From: Narthecium ossifragum
Taxonomy: Eukaryota > Streptophyta > Magnoliopsida > Dioscoreales > Nartheciaceae
Reading direction: 5' to 3'
Assembly: GCA_963920575.1 (NCBI GenBank)
Contig: OY986966.1
Coordinates: 12,975,297 to 13,039,296, forward strand
Length of the DNA: 64,000 bases
The position numbers and the translations under genes are program-made. Positions within the stretch are counted from its first letter, which is position 1, and the number at the start of each line of letters is the position of its first letter. Below are positions 9,067 through 20,728 of the stretch, one piece after another. The notes under the pieces were generated by a model. The model was not told where the DNA came from. It did not search any database and saw nothing but the letters and a program-made list of their open reading frames with translations.

Positions 9067-11594
9067 TGTCGCACCCCGGCCCAGAAAACCCATCCGGACT
9101 GAGACACGAGGGGGGAACCTACATCTACTACAACAACACATGCGGAAATAGATAAAATAAACGAATGGTGGAAGTAAAGCTAACATCCACTATACCAAAA
9201 CTGTATAAATACATCAGAGTTATACAAGATTTACATACACAACTAATCAAAGAAATTACATCTTCTGGAGTCTCCACAAATGCACGGCCAAAGCCCTCCT
9301 GGCCCTCAAACATGATCGGCGGGCGACGCACTGCCGCAGGACGAACACCGGGGAGCCACAGGGGAAGAGCTGGTACCTGTACCTACAAATACCGCGGTCC
9401 AGGTAGGAATGAGCAAAAAGCTCAGTAGGGTTCTACTCTACGACACACACAAGGAAGGCGACTCCAACCGTACTAACTCTGCACCAAGTGCTGAGGCCTG
9501 CCAAGGACCCCATAAATCCCGTCAATAACCCGAAGGGCACCTGTCCAAAGTACGTCCTCCGATGGCCACTGCTCAAAGGTGGTCCACCTCCGACAGTCCC
9601 TGACACAGGGTGAACATGACGCTACCCGTAGGACACCCCTCTCCAAGCGGGACCTCCACACTTGGCGGAACAACCATGGTTACGACAACCATCTCCCAGC
9701 ACTCAAAGCACAGAGCCAATACAACCCCTAAACTCCAAATCAAAAGCTCGGTCCTACCAGAGAGCCCACAAATCCCTTCGATACCCCCAGGGTTCCTGTC
9801 CATAGTACGTCCTCCGATGGCCACTGTTCAAGGGTTGGGCTTTCTCCGATAACCCCAGAAACATGGTGGACAATGACGATAACAGTAGGACACCCATGCC
9901 GGGGTAACGACAGCCACCACTTAGCTATTGATACTGGAGTACTAGGGACAACCCCAAACCCACGGCCTAGCCTAACATGCCTCTAATGCGCAGGAAAGCA
10001 AGACAATTATAAAACAGAATAAACAGGCATGTAGAAAACACTAAAGCAGGCAAATAATATAACAACAGTTATAGCAATATTAACATATAGATATAAAACA
10101 GTAAAGCAGGCAACAAACAAGACAATATAAACAAGCATCAAAACAGGGGCACACCTTCGACCCATTTGTACTAAACATGCCATTCTCTGTTACTCTCAGA
10201 TACAGTTCCTGGGAAACCCTGGATCGATCCAAACGTACCCATGGATCGATCCGACAACCCTCAAAGAACAGACCATCTTGGTGCAACCTGGATCGATCCA
10301 ACATACCCATGGATCGATCCTAGCAATAGTCCGATCGATCCAACTAGCATGGATCGATCCTACTAATAGTCCGATCCATCGGACTCGCAAGTCCGATCGA
10401 TCCAGCTCGGAAAGCCCAAGAGCAAGAAAAACCATTCTCTACATAGCAGCTAATTGATCGATCGATCCGACGTCCAACCGACGTCGGATTTGGGATCCAA
10501 CCTAGCCTCCAGTAGATCTATATGCATGGATCAACATATCCAAAATCCAGAATCATCCAACGGCTTGATTAACGGAAAAACACTAATCAAAACCGCTAAT
10601 CAAACTAACTTACCAATTATAGTCCGATCGATCGGACTCGCAAGTCCGATTGATCCAACTCTAACTTACCAAGTACTTGCTGCAACGCAGCCCTCCAGTA
10701 ATAAATTCATAACAAATCGTAGGAAAATCGGAAAAATACAAAATAAGATGGAATGGAAAGCTAACTCAACGATCTACAACTCTTGTATTCAACAAAAGCC
10801 AAGATCATGCTCGTAGAAGTCAGAAAATCCGAGATTAATCATGCATAAATCCTACTAAAACCTTAATCAAAGATCATGAAACTTACATCAGAAATTCTAC
10901 TAGGCAAGATGCATATAATAACATGAAGATCAACCAGATCCAACGGTTAGATTAGGAGAAACCCATTAAACAACATATGTAGGTAGAACACCTACCGAAA
11001 CCGCTAATCCCTGGTTGATTGCTCGCTAAACAGCTGCTAACCAAGCTCCAACCCACGTCAGGGGTCTTCCTCACATCGCCACGAATCCAACGAGCTTTGA
11101 AACACCCAAAATGGTGGCCGGAGGAGGGAGAACGACGAAGAAGAAGGGGGCTGCTGGGAGAAAACAGAAGAAGCAGAGCACCGCGGGAAGAAGAGAAAGA
11201 AGGAAGAAGAAGAGAAGAGAAGAGAAGGAAGAGAAGAGAAAGAAAAGCCCAGGGGAAAGCCGGGAATGCCGGGGAAAAGGGGGAGGAGTCCTCTCCCTCT
11301 AACAAAGGGAGCGACGGCCACGACGGCCGTCCTCGTGAAGGAAAATCACGCAGACTCACTCACGAGTCCAATCGATCGCTCCTCGGGCCGCTAGCTGCCC
11401 AAAAGCAAGCTTCTGCGCGCCCGAGCTAGGATCTTCCGATCCCGGGCCCACCTAACCTTTCTAATCAAACACATAAACCAAAACAAGGCCTGTGTGTGCA
11501 CACGCTGGTGTGACACAAACCAATAAGATGCAATTTACCAAATTGCCCTTGCGGTCAACAATGAGCCACAGGAATAGAGGGACGGGTCCTCACA
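9067..11594 (-). repeat. 3' LTR of the gag-only element (type III)
   Basis: This 2528-bp LTR matches 12834-15396. On the plus strand it starts TGTCGCACC and ends CCTCACA. It holds paired GATCGATC words at 10222-10410 and 10624-10655 and a GA-rich tract near 11105-11290. Compared with its partner it lacks the segment around the palindrome found at 14580-14630 and carries a longer purine tract with extra sequence near 11160-11190. Paired open frames near 9473-9852 recur in the other LTR but show no recognisable domain. Confidence 0.92.
10222..10410. repeat. Paired GGATCGATCC words in type III LTR
   Basis: GGATCGATCC or CCGATCGATCC words stand at about 10221, 10243, 10290, 10311, 10332, 10351 and 10394. 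They form couples 19-22 bases apart. The same array is in the partner LTR at about 13987-14170. Confidence 0.9.
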
Positions 11595-11640
11595 TCCTAA
11601 AACCCTTAAAAGAAATCTCGTCCCGAGATTCGATAAAGGT

Positions 11641-12640
11641 AGGGCTCGGAAACGAAAACAGCATCTAACAGGATACTTCAAAGCGGTAAAAGTACCTCTG
11701 GAAGCGGACGGTACTACAACCAGTGGACCGAGACTGGTAACTCTGGTAGGACAGCTGCACCTCGTCTGCGTAGGGGCGGCCAGGTAGGGCAAACACCTGT
11801 CCCCCACTCTCTGCTCTAACTCTGCCTCCATTGCGGCCTCGGCCAGCTCCACCTATCTGCCCCTGCCCAGCCCAAGACCCCCCGCCTGGACCTCCCTGCG
11901 GTGCCGCACCCTGCGCACTCCGCAGGCTCCGAAGCGGACAGTCCCTGCAGAAGCGTCCCAGCTGCTGGCAGTGGAAACACAGGGCTGGTCCACGCTCCGA
12001 CTGTTGCCCTCGGCGTCCCTCAAGGAAGTCTGCTGTGTGGGTCCCGCTGTCAGAAGGAGCTGGTCGCTCTGGTAGGGCTGCTGCTGGTGGTACTGCTGCG
12101 AGTACGGTTGCTGACGGTACTGCTGGCGCTGCTGTTGCTGAGGTGCATGCCTCCTGTGATGGTCTCTATGACCCTGAGACCTCTGAGAGTGCTCACTACC
12201 TCTCCCCTGCCAGGCACCGGACCCTCCGCCCCTACTGCCCTGCGGCATAGCGCCCCGCGCTCCTCGCAAATGACAGTCTCTACAGAAGTGTCCCGGATGC
12301 CGGCAATGGAAACAAGTGGCTGACGCACCACCAGGCTGCTGACCCTGGCCTCTAGATCTACTGCTACTGCCCCCGCGAAACGGACCAAGCGCGTGAACCG
12401 GGTGGCATACTGCTGAAACTCCAGCAAGACCGCCGCAGCGGTCCGCGCGTCGACCGGAGCGAGAACCCCCTCCACGGCGAGAAGGGTCTCCTCCCGTGCG
12501 ACCGAAACCGTCGCTGGTGATGGCTCAGCCCGTCTAGCTCTGACCTCCCTGACAGGTGCTACCCTGTCTGATCGGGCGGGTCGACCAAGTCGTGCCCCAC
12601 CCTGACCAACAACCGAAGGTCGGCCTCGAGCTCCCGACAT
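11641..12640 (-). pseudogene. gag remnant with duplicated nucleocapsid region
   Basis: Gag would start at the ATG at 12640 (MSGARGRPS), close after the PBS as in the copies at 33084 and 16451. The basic N-terminus (RRAEPSPATVSVAREETLLA) is followed by an abrupt junction at AAAVLLEFQQYATRF, so most of capsid, including PPRFSG, is deleted. Downstream are two CCHC-type knuckles. The first is CFHCRHPGHFCRDC (about 12320-12280). The second, CFHCQQLGRFCRDC (about 11980-11940), has Arg in place of the metal-binding His. A Gln/Tyr-rich linker lies between them, so this part of nucleocapsid looks tandemly duplicated. Frames shift between the parts. The sequence then runs straight to the PPT with no pol. 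Confidence 0.8.
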
Positions 12641-12818
12641 CTGCGCAATCACCAACGACAAACGAGCGTCCACTCGTCCGAAACCGCAAAACAAAGCAGC
12701 ATAACATAAGGCGGAAAAGAAAAATCAAGCAATCAGGGATGTCCTGACCCTAGAACTATCCCAACCCACGCTCATCTCAACCGAAACCTGATCCTATTCC
12801 CTGGGATCAACAACCTAT

Positions 12819-12830
12819 GCTCTGATACCA
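12819..12830 (-). promoter_or_regulatory. iMet-tRNA primer binding site
   Basis: On the minus strand TGGTATCAGAGC follows the 5' LTR end after the spacer ACT. This matches the 3' end of plant initiator tRNA-Met, the usual primer of Tekay-type elements. Confidence 0.92.
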
Positions 12831-12833
12831 AGT

Positions 12834-15396
12834 TGTCGCACCCCGGCCCAGAAAACCCATTCGGACGGGGACACGAGGGGGGGAACCTACATCTACTAAA
12901 AAAACAGGCGAAAACAGATAAAATAAACGAAGGGCGGAAGTAAAGCTAACATCCACTATACAAAAACTGTATAAATACATCAGAGTTATACAAGATTTAC
13001 ATACACAACTAATCAAAGAAATTACATCTTCTGGAGTCTCCACAAATGCACGGCCAAAGCCCTCCTGGCCCTCAAACATGATCGGCGGGCGACGCACTGC
13101 CGCAGGACGAACACCGGGGAGCCACAGGGGAAGAGCTGGTACCTGTACCTACAAATACCGCGGTCCAGGTAGGAATGAGCAAAAAGCTCAGTAGGGTTCT
13201 ACTCTACGACACACACAAGGAAGGCGACTCCAACCGTACTAACTCTGCACCAAGTGCTGAGGCCTGCCAAGGACCCCATAAATCCCGTCAATAACCCGAA
13301 GGGCACCTGTCCAAAGTACGTCCTCCGATGGCCACTGCTCAAGGGTGGTCCACCTCCGACAGTCCCTGACACAGGGTGAACATGACGCTACCCGTAGGAC
13401 ACCCCTCTCCAAGCGGGACCTCCACACTTGGCGGAACAACCGTGGTTACGACAACCATCTCCCAGTACTCAAAGCACAGAGCCAATACAACCCCTAAACT
13501 CCAAATCAAAAGCTCGGTCCTACCAGAGAGCCCACAAATCCCTTCGATACCCCCAGGGTTCCTGTCCATAGTACGTCCTCCGATGGCCACTGTTCAAGGG
13601 TTGGGCTTTCTCCGATAACCCCAGAAACATGGTGGACAATGACGATACCAGTAGGACACCCATGCCGGGGTAACGACAGCCACCACTTAGCTATTGATAC
13701 TGGAGTACTAGGGACAACCCCAAACCCACGGCCTAGCCTAACATGCCTCTAATGCGCAGGAAAGCAAGACAATTATAAAACAGAATAAACAGGCATGTAA
13801 AAAATAGTAAAGCAGGCAAATAATATAACAACAGTTATAGCAATATTAACAGATAGATATAAAACAGTAAAGCAGGCAACAAACAAGACAATATAAACAA
13901 GCATCAGAACAGGGGCACACCTTCGACCCATTTGTACTAAACATGCCATTCTCTGTAACTCTCAGATACAGTTCCTGGGAAACCCTGGATCGATCCAAAC
14001 GTACCCATGGATCGATCCGACAGCCCTCAAAGAACAGACCATCTTGGTGCAACCTGGATCGATCCAACATACCCATGGATCGATCCTACCAATAGTCCGA
14101 TCGATCCAACTAGCATGGATCGATCCTACTAATAATTCGATCGATCGGACTCGCAAGTCCGATCGATCCAGCTCGGAAAGCCCAAGAGCAAGAAAAACCA
14201 TTCTCTACAAAGCAGCTAATTGATCCGTCGATCCGACGTCAAACCGACATCGGATTTGGGATCCAACCTAGGCACCAGTAGATCTATATGCATGGATCAA
14301 TATATCCAAAATCCAGAATCATCCAACGGCTAGATTAACGAGAAAACACTAATCAAAACCGCTAATCAAACTAACTTACCAATTATAGTCCGATCGATCG
14401 GACTCGCAAGTCCGATCGATCCAACTCTAACTTACCAAGTACTTGCTGCAACGCAACCCTCCAGTAATAAATTCATAACAAATCGTAGAAAAATCAGAAA
14501 AATACGAAATAAGATGGAATGGAAAGCTAACTCAGAGATCTACAAGGCTTGTATTCAACAAAACCCAAGATCATGCTCGTACAAGCCGAAAAAGTCGCCG
14601 GAAGTCGACTATTTTTCAAGAACAGCAGAAAACCGGAAAATCCGAGATTAATCATGCATAAATCCTACTAAAACCTTAATCAAAGATCATGAAACTTACA
14701 TAAGAAATTCTACTAGGCAAGATGCATCTAATAACATGAAGATCAACCAGATCCAACGGTTAGATTAGGAGAAACCCATTAAACAACATATGTAGGTAGA
14801 ATACCTACCGAAGCCGCTAATCCCTGGTTGATTGCTCGCTAAACAGCTGCTAACCAAGCTCCAACCCACGTCAGGGATCTTCCTCACGTCGCCACGAATC
14901 CAACGAGCTTTGGAACACCCAAAATGGTGGCGAAGGAGGGAGAACGACGAAGAAGAAGGGGGCTGCCGGGAAGAAGAGAAAGAAGGAAGAAGAAGAGAAG
15001 AGAAGAGAAGGAAGGGAAGAGAAAGAAAAGCCCGGGGGAAAGCCGGGAATGCCGAAAAAAAGGGGGAGGAGTCCTCTCCATCTGACAAAGGGAGCGACGG
15101 CCACGACGGTGGTCCTCGTGAAGGTAAAACACGCAGACTCACTCACAAGTCCGATCGATCGCTCCTAGGAGCGATCGATCGCTCTCGGGCCGCCAGCTGC
15201 CCAAAAGCAAGCTTCTGCGCGCCCGAGCTGGGATCTTCCGATCCCGGGCCCACCTAACCTTTCTAATCAAACATATACACCAAAACAAGGCCTGTGTGTG
15301 CACACGCGGGTGTGAAACAAACCAACAATGTGCAATTTACCAAATTGCCCTTGCGGTCAACAATGAGCCACAGGAATAGAGGGATGGGTCCTCACA
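12834..15396 (-). repeat. 5' LTR of the gag-only element (type III)
   Basis: This 2563-bp partner of 9067-11594 is bordered by the PBS on one side and TSD TCTGA on the other. It contains a perfect 28-bp palindrome at 15153-15180, GATCGATC pairs at 13987-14170 and 14392-14422, and a GA-rich tract at 14925-15070. Confidence 0.92.
15153..15180. repeat. Perfect 28-bp palindrome built on GATCGATC
   Basis: GATCGATCGCTCCT is followed by its exact reverse complement, so the sequence is fully self-complementary with no loop. The partner LTR has only a half-site here (about 11371), so this structure has been lost or gained since insertion. Confidence 0.95.
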
Positions 15397-15862
15397 TCTG
15401 AGCTCAAGATCCTCGGATTTCAAAAGGGTTTAAAGAAATCCGTTGCATCCGCTTTATAGGCGGACGAACCGACCTATGAGGGATCGATCTCTCCTCAAGA
15501 GAAGATCAATCTCTCATGACGATCACAGCTTGACTTTCTGGCACAAGGAGATCGATCTCTTAGGCAAAGAAGATCGATCTTATTTGTGCAAAAAGCTAAA
15601 CTTGGGCAAGAGCAAAAAACCCAAGTCCGGATCTTTCGATCCTGGGTCCCACTAACCATTCTAACCAAACATGAACACAAACATGGTCAGTGTGTGCACA
15701 CGTGGGTGTGAAACAAGCCGACAAGGCACAATTTACCAAATTGCCCTTGCGGTCCAAGAAACAATACGACCCACCGGGTCGCGCGCTCGACGCGAAAAAA
15801 TCAAACGAGCCACGGGTCCGACGCAGCCGATCGACCCAAGATTTGAGGGACATGTCCTCACA

Positions 15863-16451
15863 CGTGCCCTGGCCACTGGATCTGCTGCCACTGGCCCCGT
15901 GAAACGGATCAAGTGCGTGAACCGGGTGGCATACTGCTGCATAGAGTGAGGGACTGGTACTCGTGAGATAGAGCGTTACGCGTACTCTCCGAGAAGTATG
16001 CGTCCAAGAACTCCTCCCACGTCGGCTCCTCTCCGCCACTAGTGTGCTGGGCGGTGCACCACCAGTCAAGAGCGTCCCCATCGAGCTGGAACGCTGCGAG
16101 GGTGACCTGGATCCAGTCATCCTCGACGAAGAGAGCGTCGAGAACGCGCGTGACTCCTCGGAGCCAGTCGTCTGCCGTGGTCGAATCTCCAGTCTCACCG
16201 CTGAACCTAGGCGGGCTCAGCCGCTGGAAGTCCATCATGGCCGCCGCCGCGGCCCGCCCGTCGACCGGAGCGAGAACCCTCTCCTCGGCGAGAAGGGTCT
16301 CCTCCCGTGCGACCGAAACCGTCGCTGGTGATGGCTCAGTCCGTCGAGCTCGTACCGCCCTAGCGGGAATCTCCCTGCTCGGTCGGGTGGGCCGACCGAG
16401 TCGTGCCCCACCCTGACCGATAACCAAAGGTCGGTCTCGAGCTCCAGCCAT
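15863..16451 (-). pseudogene. Z gag N-terminus and capsid
   Basis: Translation starts at the ATG at 16451 (MAGARDRPLVIGQGG), about 80 bases after the PBS. A basic N-terminal region is followed by the Tekay-type capsid: FQRLSPPRFSGETGDSTTADDWLRGV, DALFVEDDWIQVTLAAFQLDGDALDWW and YFSESTRNALSHEYQSL. Capsid would assemble the cytoplasmic virus-like particle. The frame is lost at about 15945, where sister copies read LLQGTRSVQQYASRF. The rest (QQYATRFTHLIRF, VAADPVARA) is in another frame and runs to the solo LTR at 15862. It continues beyond that insertion at 4883 (RQFELGLRPEIRR). Confidence 0.88.
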
Positions 16452-16531
16452 CTGCGCAATCACCAACGACAAACGAGCGTTCACTCAAACTCAATCGAAT
16501 CCTGATCCTAACCCTGGGATCTACAACCTAT

Positions 16532-16543
16532 GCTCTGATACCA
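16532..16543 (-). promoter_or_regulatory. iMet-tRNA primer binding site of Z
   Basis: TGGTATCAGAGC on the minus strand lies three bases (ACT) downstream of the 5' LTR end. It fixes the orientation and the LTR boundary of element Z. Confidence 0.92.
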
Positions 16544-16546
16544 AGT

Positions 16547-18742
16547 TGTCACGCACCTACCCGTGAAACCCCAACCGGGCCGGGCGACGCGAACCGGAAC
16601 CTAACGAAACGCGGAAAATATTGGCGAGGGTTCCCTCTAACCTATTGGTCTCCCTAGCAATTCATCAAAACACGTTCAATTTAAAAATACATAATTAAAT
16701 TACAAACCTCGAACCTCAGATTACAAAACTCAAGTGAATTTAATATACATATCCTAGGAGAGGGGAAGATCCAAATACAACATTACCCCCGTAGGAGGTT
16801 ATCTAACATAGGTTAAAAGCAGTAAAAGATCACCACCTCTCAGACTCCGCCTGGCGCCGCCGCACCGCCGACCAACTGCCCGGTAGGGGCCATAGAAGAA
16901 GAACTGACGCCTGCACCTGCAAAACGCAGCTCGGGTAGGAGTGAGCATAAAGCTCAGTAGGGTTCTACACTACGACACACAGAAGGAAGAGGGATACGCA
17001 ACAGTGTCGCCCTCAAGTAAGACCTAGGTGTATACAGGAGTCCCATAACCCCACCGCGGGTCCCGGAGGCCCACAATCATGGTCTTCCAGCCGAGCTGGT
17101 CACATGTCAGGTCACACTCAGTAGCAGAAAACAGCACTGCTGACTCACAAGCAGGAACCCGACACTATAGGCGGGAAATGGCACCACTGAGTAGGCAACT
17201 CCTCTACTCAAGAGTCAACACAGTGGGACACCGACTACACCTCAGCATACAACTCGAATCCGACACAACCTCTACAATCACCAAGCAACAGGTGTACCAG
17301 TCATCTAAGCCTATCATCAAGTTTGACTGGACAACACAATTCGAACCAGGTCCAAACTACCCAACCCCGGTCCTAGGGCGAAATCCGAGCTTCCAGCCTC
17401 GGGACGGCGACCCATAGATCACCCACGCCCTAACCATGCAACTAATGCACAATAAAGAATGCATGCTATGAACATACACAGATAAGAGCTAAGCATGCAA
17501 CAGTATGTTAAGGATAGCATACAAGTCCAACCGGATCGCTGCAGCGGTACTACCAGCAGATCCGTAGCGGGTCCTGGCATTACGACGGTACCGTGACCGT
17601 CAATCGCGGACTCCTGCAACGGGAAGCAACCCCGAAAACTCCGATGAACAGTAAAATATAATATTATATGTTTCAAACATATAATATTATTTAAAATCAC
17701 CAAAATCCTCTACTTAGAGGCTAATTGACCCCATCGATCCGACATCCAAACGATGTCGGATTCGAGATCCAACTTAGACACCAGTAGATCAACATGCCGG
17801 GATCAACATATCCAAAATCGAAAAACATCCAACGGCTAGATTAACGGGAACATATTAATCAAAACCGCTAATCAAACTAACTTACCATTTACTTGCTGCA
17901 ACGCAGCCCACCCGTACGAAATTCATAACAAATCATAGGAAAATCATAAAATTATGACATCAGTTGGGTTTGAGAGTAGATTCAAAGATCTACAACTCTT
18001 ATGTTCATCACAACCCAAGAACATGCACATACCGGTCGGAAAACTCGCCGCAAACCGGCTGTTCTTCAAGAATAGCAGAAACAGGAAAATCTGAGATTAA
18101 ACATGCTTAAAGCCTACTAAAATCTCAACCAAAGCTTATGAAACTTAAACCAGAAATTATACTAAGAAAGAGGAAGCCATAAACACAAAGAAAGAAGAAG
18201 GAAGAAGGAAGAAGGAAGAAGGAAGAAGAGGGAGGCTGCCGGAAACAGGGGAAGCAGAGCTCGCGGGAAGAAGAAAGAAGAAGGAAGAAGGAGAAGGAGA
18301 AGAGGAAGAAGAGGTAGAAGAGGAAGGGGGAAAGCCGGGGAAGGAGGGGAAAAGGGGGAGGAGAGGAGAGAATGTCCTCTCTCCCTCTGACAGGGGAGAG
18401 CGACGGCCAACGGCGGCCGTCCTATCAACTTCACTGTCAAGACTTTCTGGCACAGAAGGATCGATCTCTTCTCAAGGAAGATCGATCTCCTTAGCAAGGA
18501 AGATCGATCTGGTTAGCAAGAAAGATCGATCTTCTTGCCCAAAAACACAAACTTGGGCTAAAACACAAGCCCAAGCTCGGATCTTCCGATCCCGGGTCCA
18601 CCTAACCATTCTAATCAAGCACTAACACAAACAAGATCAGTGTGTGCACACGCGGGTGTGAAACAAATCAACAAGGCGCAATTTACCAAATTGCCCTTGC
18701 AGTCTACAACGAGCCACAGGGGTAGAGGGGCAGGTCCTCATA
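16547..18742 (-). repeat. 5' LTR of element Z (type I)
   Basis: The plus strand starts TGTCACGCACCTACCC at 16547. The other end reads GTCCTCATA at 18742, one change from the usual CCTCACA. It is about 2.2 kb long and has the type I set: AT-rich hairpin (17656-17690), TTCnnGAA palindrome (18059-18077), GA-rich tract (18165-18385) and GATCGATC words at 18460-18535. Confidence 0.88.
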
Positions 18743-19687
18743 GGAGGAGAGAACAGGAGGGGAGAAGGAGCCAGAGACGAGGATGAAAGGGAGGGGGTGG
18801 AGATGGGAGCAGGAGGCGGAGGAGGCGGTGGGGGCGGTGGGGGTGGTGGAGGGGTTGCTTTGTGATGGGGACACGGGGATGGAGGTGGCGGCATGGAGGT
18901 CGGAGGCATCAAGCCGGAGGGGAGGAGATGCCGGAGACGAGAATGAAGGCGGGGCTTGGGCGGCGCTTAAACCGTGGACGAAGAGTTTTAGCTTTTTTCG
19001 CCCTCCTCCGCCTCCCCCACGCGCCACTTGAACAAGGACGACGTCGTAGAGGATGTTCTCGAGCTCGAGCTCGAGTGTGGAGCGAACCGAGCTGGAGCGT
19101 TGAGCGAACGTCCTCGAGCTCGAGTGTTGAGCTAACGTCCTCGAGCTCGAGCGTCGAGCTCCACTAGCGTCGAGCGAACGTCCTTGAGCTCGAGCGAACG
19201 TCCTTGAGCTCGAGCGTCGAGCTCAACCAGTGTCGAGCAAACGTCCTCCCGCTCCAGCTCGAACGTCGAGCTCCACCAGCGTCGAGCAAACATCCTCGAG
19301 CTCGAGTGTTGAGCAAGCGGCAAACGGCGGGAGACAACGGTCGGAGACATCAGCGAGGTGTCCTCATTGTAAGCAGCGGGGCGCAAGTCACGATGCAAGC
19401 AGCGGGCGCGTGAGGGGGTCGGAGGGCTCGGCGTCACCGTCATCCTCCATGACGTCGTCGTCGTTCAAGCGGTGCGCGGGGGAGGAGGAGGGCAACGATA
19501 GTTAAAACTCGCCGTCCACGGTTTAGGCGACGCTAGCACCTAAACCCATCGTCTCCGGCCCCAAAGATCCGCCATCATCCTCCTGCTCGTGGCTCGTCTT
19601 CTCCACGACCTCCATCACCACCCCTCTCAACTTTGCTGTCTTCGACCTTCCAGGGCCCTTCTGACCTCGAATCTGAGTACCCAGCTT
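18743..19687. other. GC-rich segment outside recognised retroelements
   Basis: This stretch lies between the 5' LTR of Z and a type IV LTR fragment. The minus strand has an open frame from about 19027 down to the LTR (read GRKKLKLFVHGLSAAQAPPSF, then Ser/Pro/Thr-rich). It could be part of a host exon cut by Z, but there is no clear ATG and no domain I recognise. A G-rich stretch (ggtggaggcgg words) at 18800-18860 and a minisatellite at 19050-19320 fill much of it. The part next to 19688 reads like a decayed PBS on the minus strand (GGGTACTCAGATTCG), which is uncertain. Confidence 0.4.
19050..19320. repeat. Minisatellite rich in CTCGAG and GAGCTC
   Basis: About nine imperfect tandem copies of a unit of 20-30 bases related to cgtcctcgagctcgagygt follow one another. 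Each copy overlaps the palindromes CTCGAG and GAGCTC. Frames on both strands are open and give Ser/Leu/Glu repeats, which I take as a by-product. Confidence 0.8.
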
Positions 19688-20728
19688 GTCACGCCCCGAC
19701 CCAGAAAACCCATCCGAACCGGGACGTGAACTGACTAAACCTATTTCTAAAATCGAACAGCGAGAGTTTCCCCTGTATTTCTCAATTTGAACCATGTACA
19801 ATTTATAATCTTCACGATAAATTAAGACGATAAATCTAACAGTTCCAAATTCAACATGAATATGAATCTGCTATCACAAATTTCACTATCTAGTACAGGT
19901 TCTGATACAATGCTTTCATCGACCCTTAATACATAATTTAATACATACAATCAAATCCTCGAAGAGGGAAATTATACATTTAAATTAACTGCAAATGTAC
20001 AACTGTTAAGAAAAGGGAAAACTCCAAGATTGTCAAGTACTCCTCGAAACTCCAAGATCGTCAAGTACTCCTCGAAACTCCAAGTCCACGATCACCTTGA
20101 GAATGGCGTGCCAAGTCTCAGAAGATCACCTGAAAGGAAAGAACTGCATCGACCTGCATTGCCGATGCAGCCCGGGTAGAAGTGAGCAACAAAGCTCAGT
20201 AGGGCTCTACGCTATTCTACGTCGCACAGAAAGGAAGGGAAACAACAACAGTGCCGTTTCTCCGCCTAAGTCTAAAGGATGTCACGGGGCCCCATAACCC
20301 TTATTGATTCCCCAAGGGATCCTACTCTTCTCAACCAACCACGCTGGGAACATCAACCAAACACGCTGGGAGGAAACAATGAACCAGAACCAGTAGGAAT
20401 ACCCTTTACCCAGTAGGAAACCACTGCCTTGGGACGCACGTCAGGGACATCGACAACTATCCTTAGCAGTTGGCCTTGGAGAACCGACACGACCTCTAAA
20501 CCTCAAACAATATAATATTCCAGTCCGACTACCTAATAATTCTCGAATGATAAAATAATCAGTCAGCGCTACAATCGCATCCTAAACCACTGTCTACCGA
20601 AACCCGGTTCTAAGGCTAGATCTGAGCTACCCGAGAGCCCTGGATCGACGAAAACCCCTATTCGCCCACGTCCTAGCCTAACGCTTCTAATGCAATCAAA
20701 TGCATGCAATACTCATACTGTGAGGACC
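19688..20728 (-). repeat. Type IV LTR fragment
   Basis: It starts TGTCACGCCCCGACCC at 19688 and stays collinear with 48921-49920 (shared words such as gatcacctgaaaggaaag and caaacacgctgggagg). It stops at 20728, where element A begins. The remaining LTR, about 1.5 kb, is not found on the far side of element A. Confidence 0.88.

Larger units (their letters stand above)
9067..15396 (-). mobile_element. Non-autonomous gag-only Tekay-derived element with two LTRs
   Basis: This is a complete insertion with perfect TSD TCTGA at 9062-9066 and 15397-15401. It has a 3' LTR (9067-11594), a PPT region (11595-11640, tctcgtcccgagatt), a gag remnant, an iMet PBS (12819-12830) and a 5' LTR (12834-15396), all read on the minus strand. 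The internal region is only about 1.24 kb and has no protease, RT or integrase. The LTRs begin TGTCGCACCCCGGCCC, unlike types I and II, and form type III. PBS and PPT were evidently functional when it moved, so enzymes came from another element. The LTRs are closely similar but differ by several indels. Confidence 0.93.
4889..15862 (-). mobile_element. Type II Tekay-like solo LTR in Z gag, carrying two nested insertions
   Basis: The LTR starts TGTCGCGCCCCAACCC at 4889 and ends GTCCTCACA at 15862 on the plus strand, so its sense is minus. It is flanked by perfect CGTGC at 4884-4888 and 15863-15867. Its three pieces are 4889-5096, 7456-9061 and 15402-15862, separated by a type I solo LTR (5097-7450) and a gag-only element (9067-15396). 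Without these and their duplicated bases it is about 2280 bp. The sequence on either side is Z capsid and joins in frame (VARA then RQFE). A TATA-like box (minus) lies at 15452-15459, with GATCGATC hairpins at 15483-15585 and 8469-8777. There is no coding of its own. Confidence 0.9.
1..18742 (-). mobile_element. Element Z: Tekay/Del-like Ty3/gypsy chromovirus, cut by the window edge
   Basis: Read on the minus strand the parts run 5' LTR (16547-18742), PBS (16532-16543), gag start (16451), capsid, nucleocapsid, protease, reverse transcriptase, RNase H and the start of integrase, reaching position 1. The rest of integrase, the chromodomain and the 3' LTR must lie left of the window. Gag with PPRFSG, the DSG protease, VFVDD reverse transcriptase and an iMet PBS fit the Tekay/Del chromovirus lineage (family knowledge). 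Its reading frames are split by two large insertions: an Athila-like solo LTR at 824-2664 and a type II solo LTR at 4889-15862, the latter carrying two further insertions. Bases 18743-18747 (GGAGG) would be the outer copy of the TSD; the partner is not visible. Confidence 0.9.

Noticed and set aside
9473..9852. Paired open frames repeated at 13239-13618 as a possible conserved small gene
   Set aside because: The two copies are the two LTRs of one element, so similarity is due to shared origin. No domain is visible.
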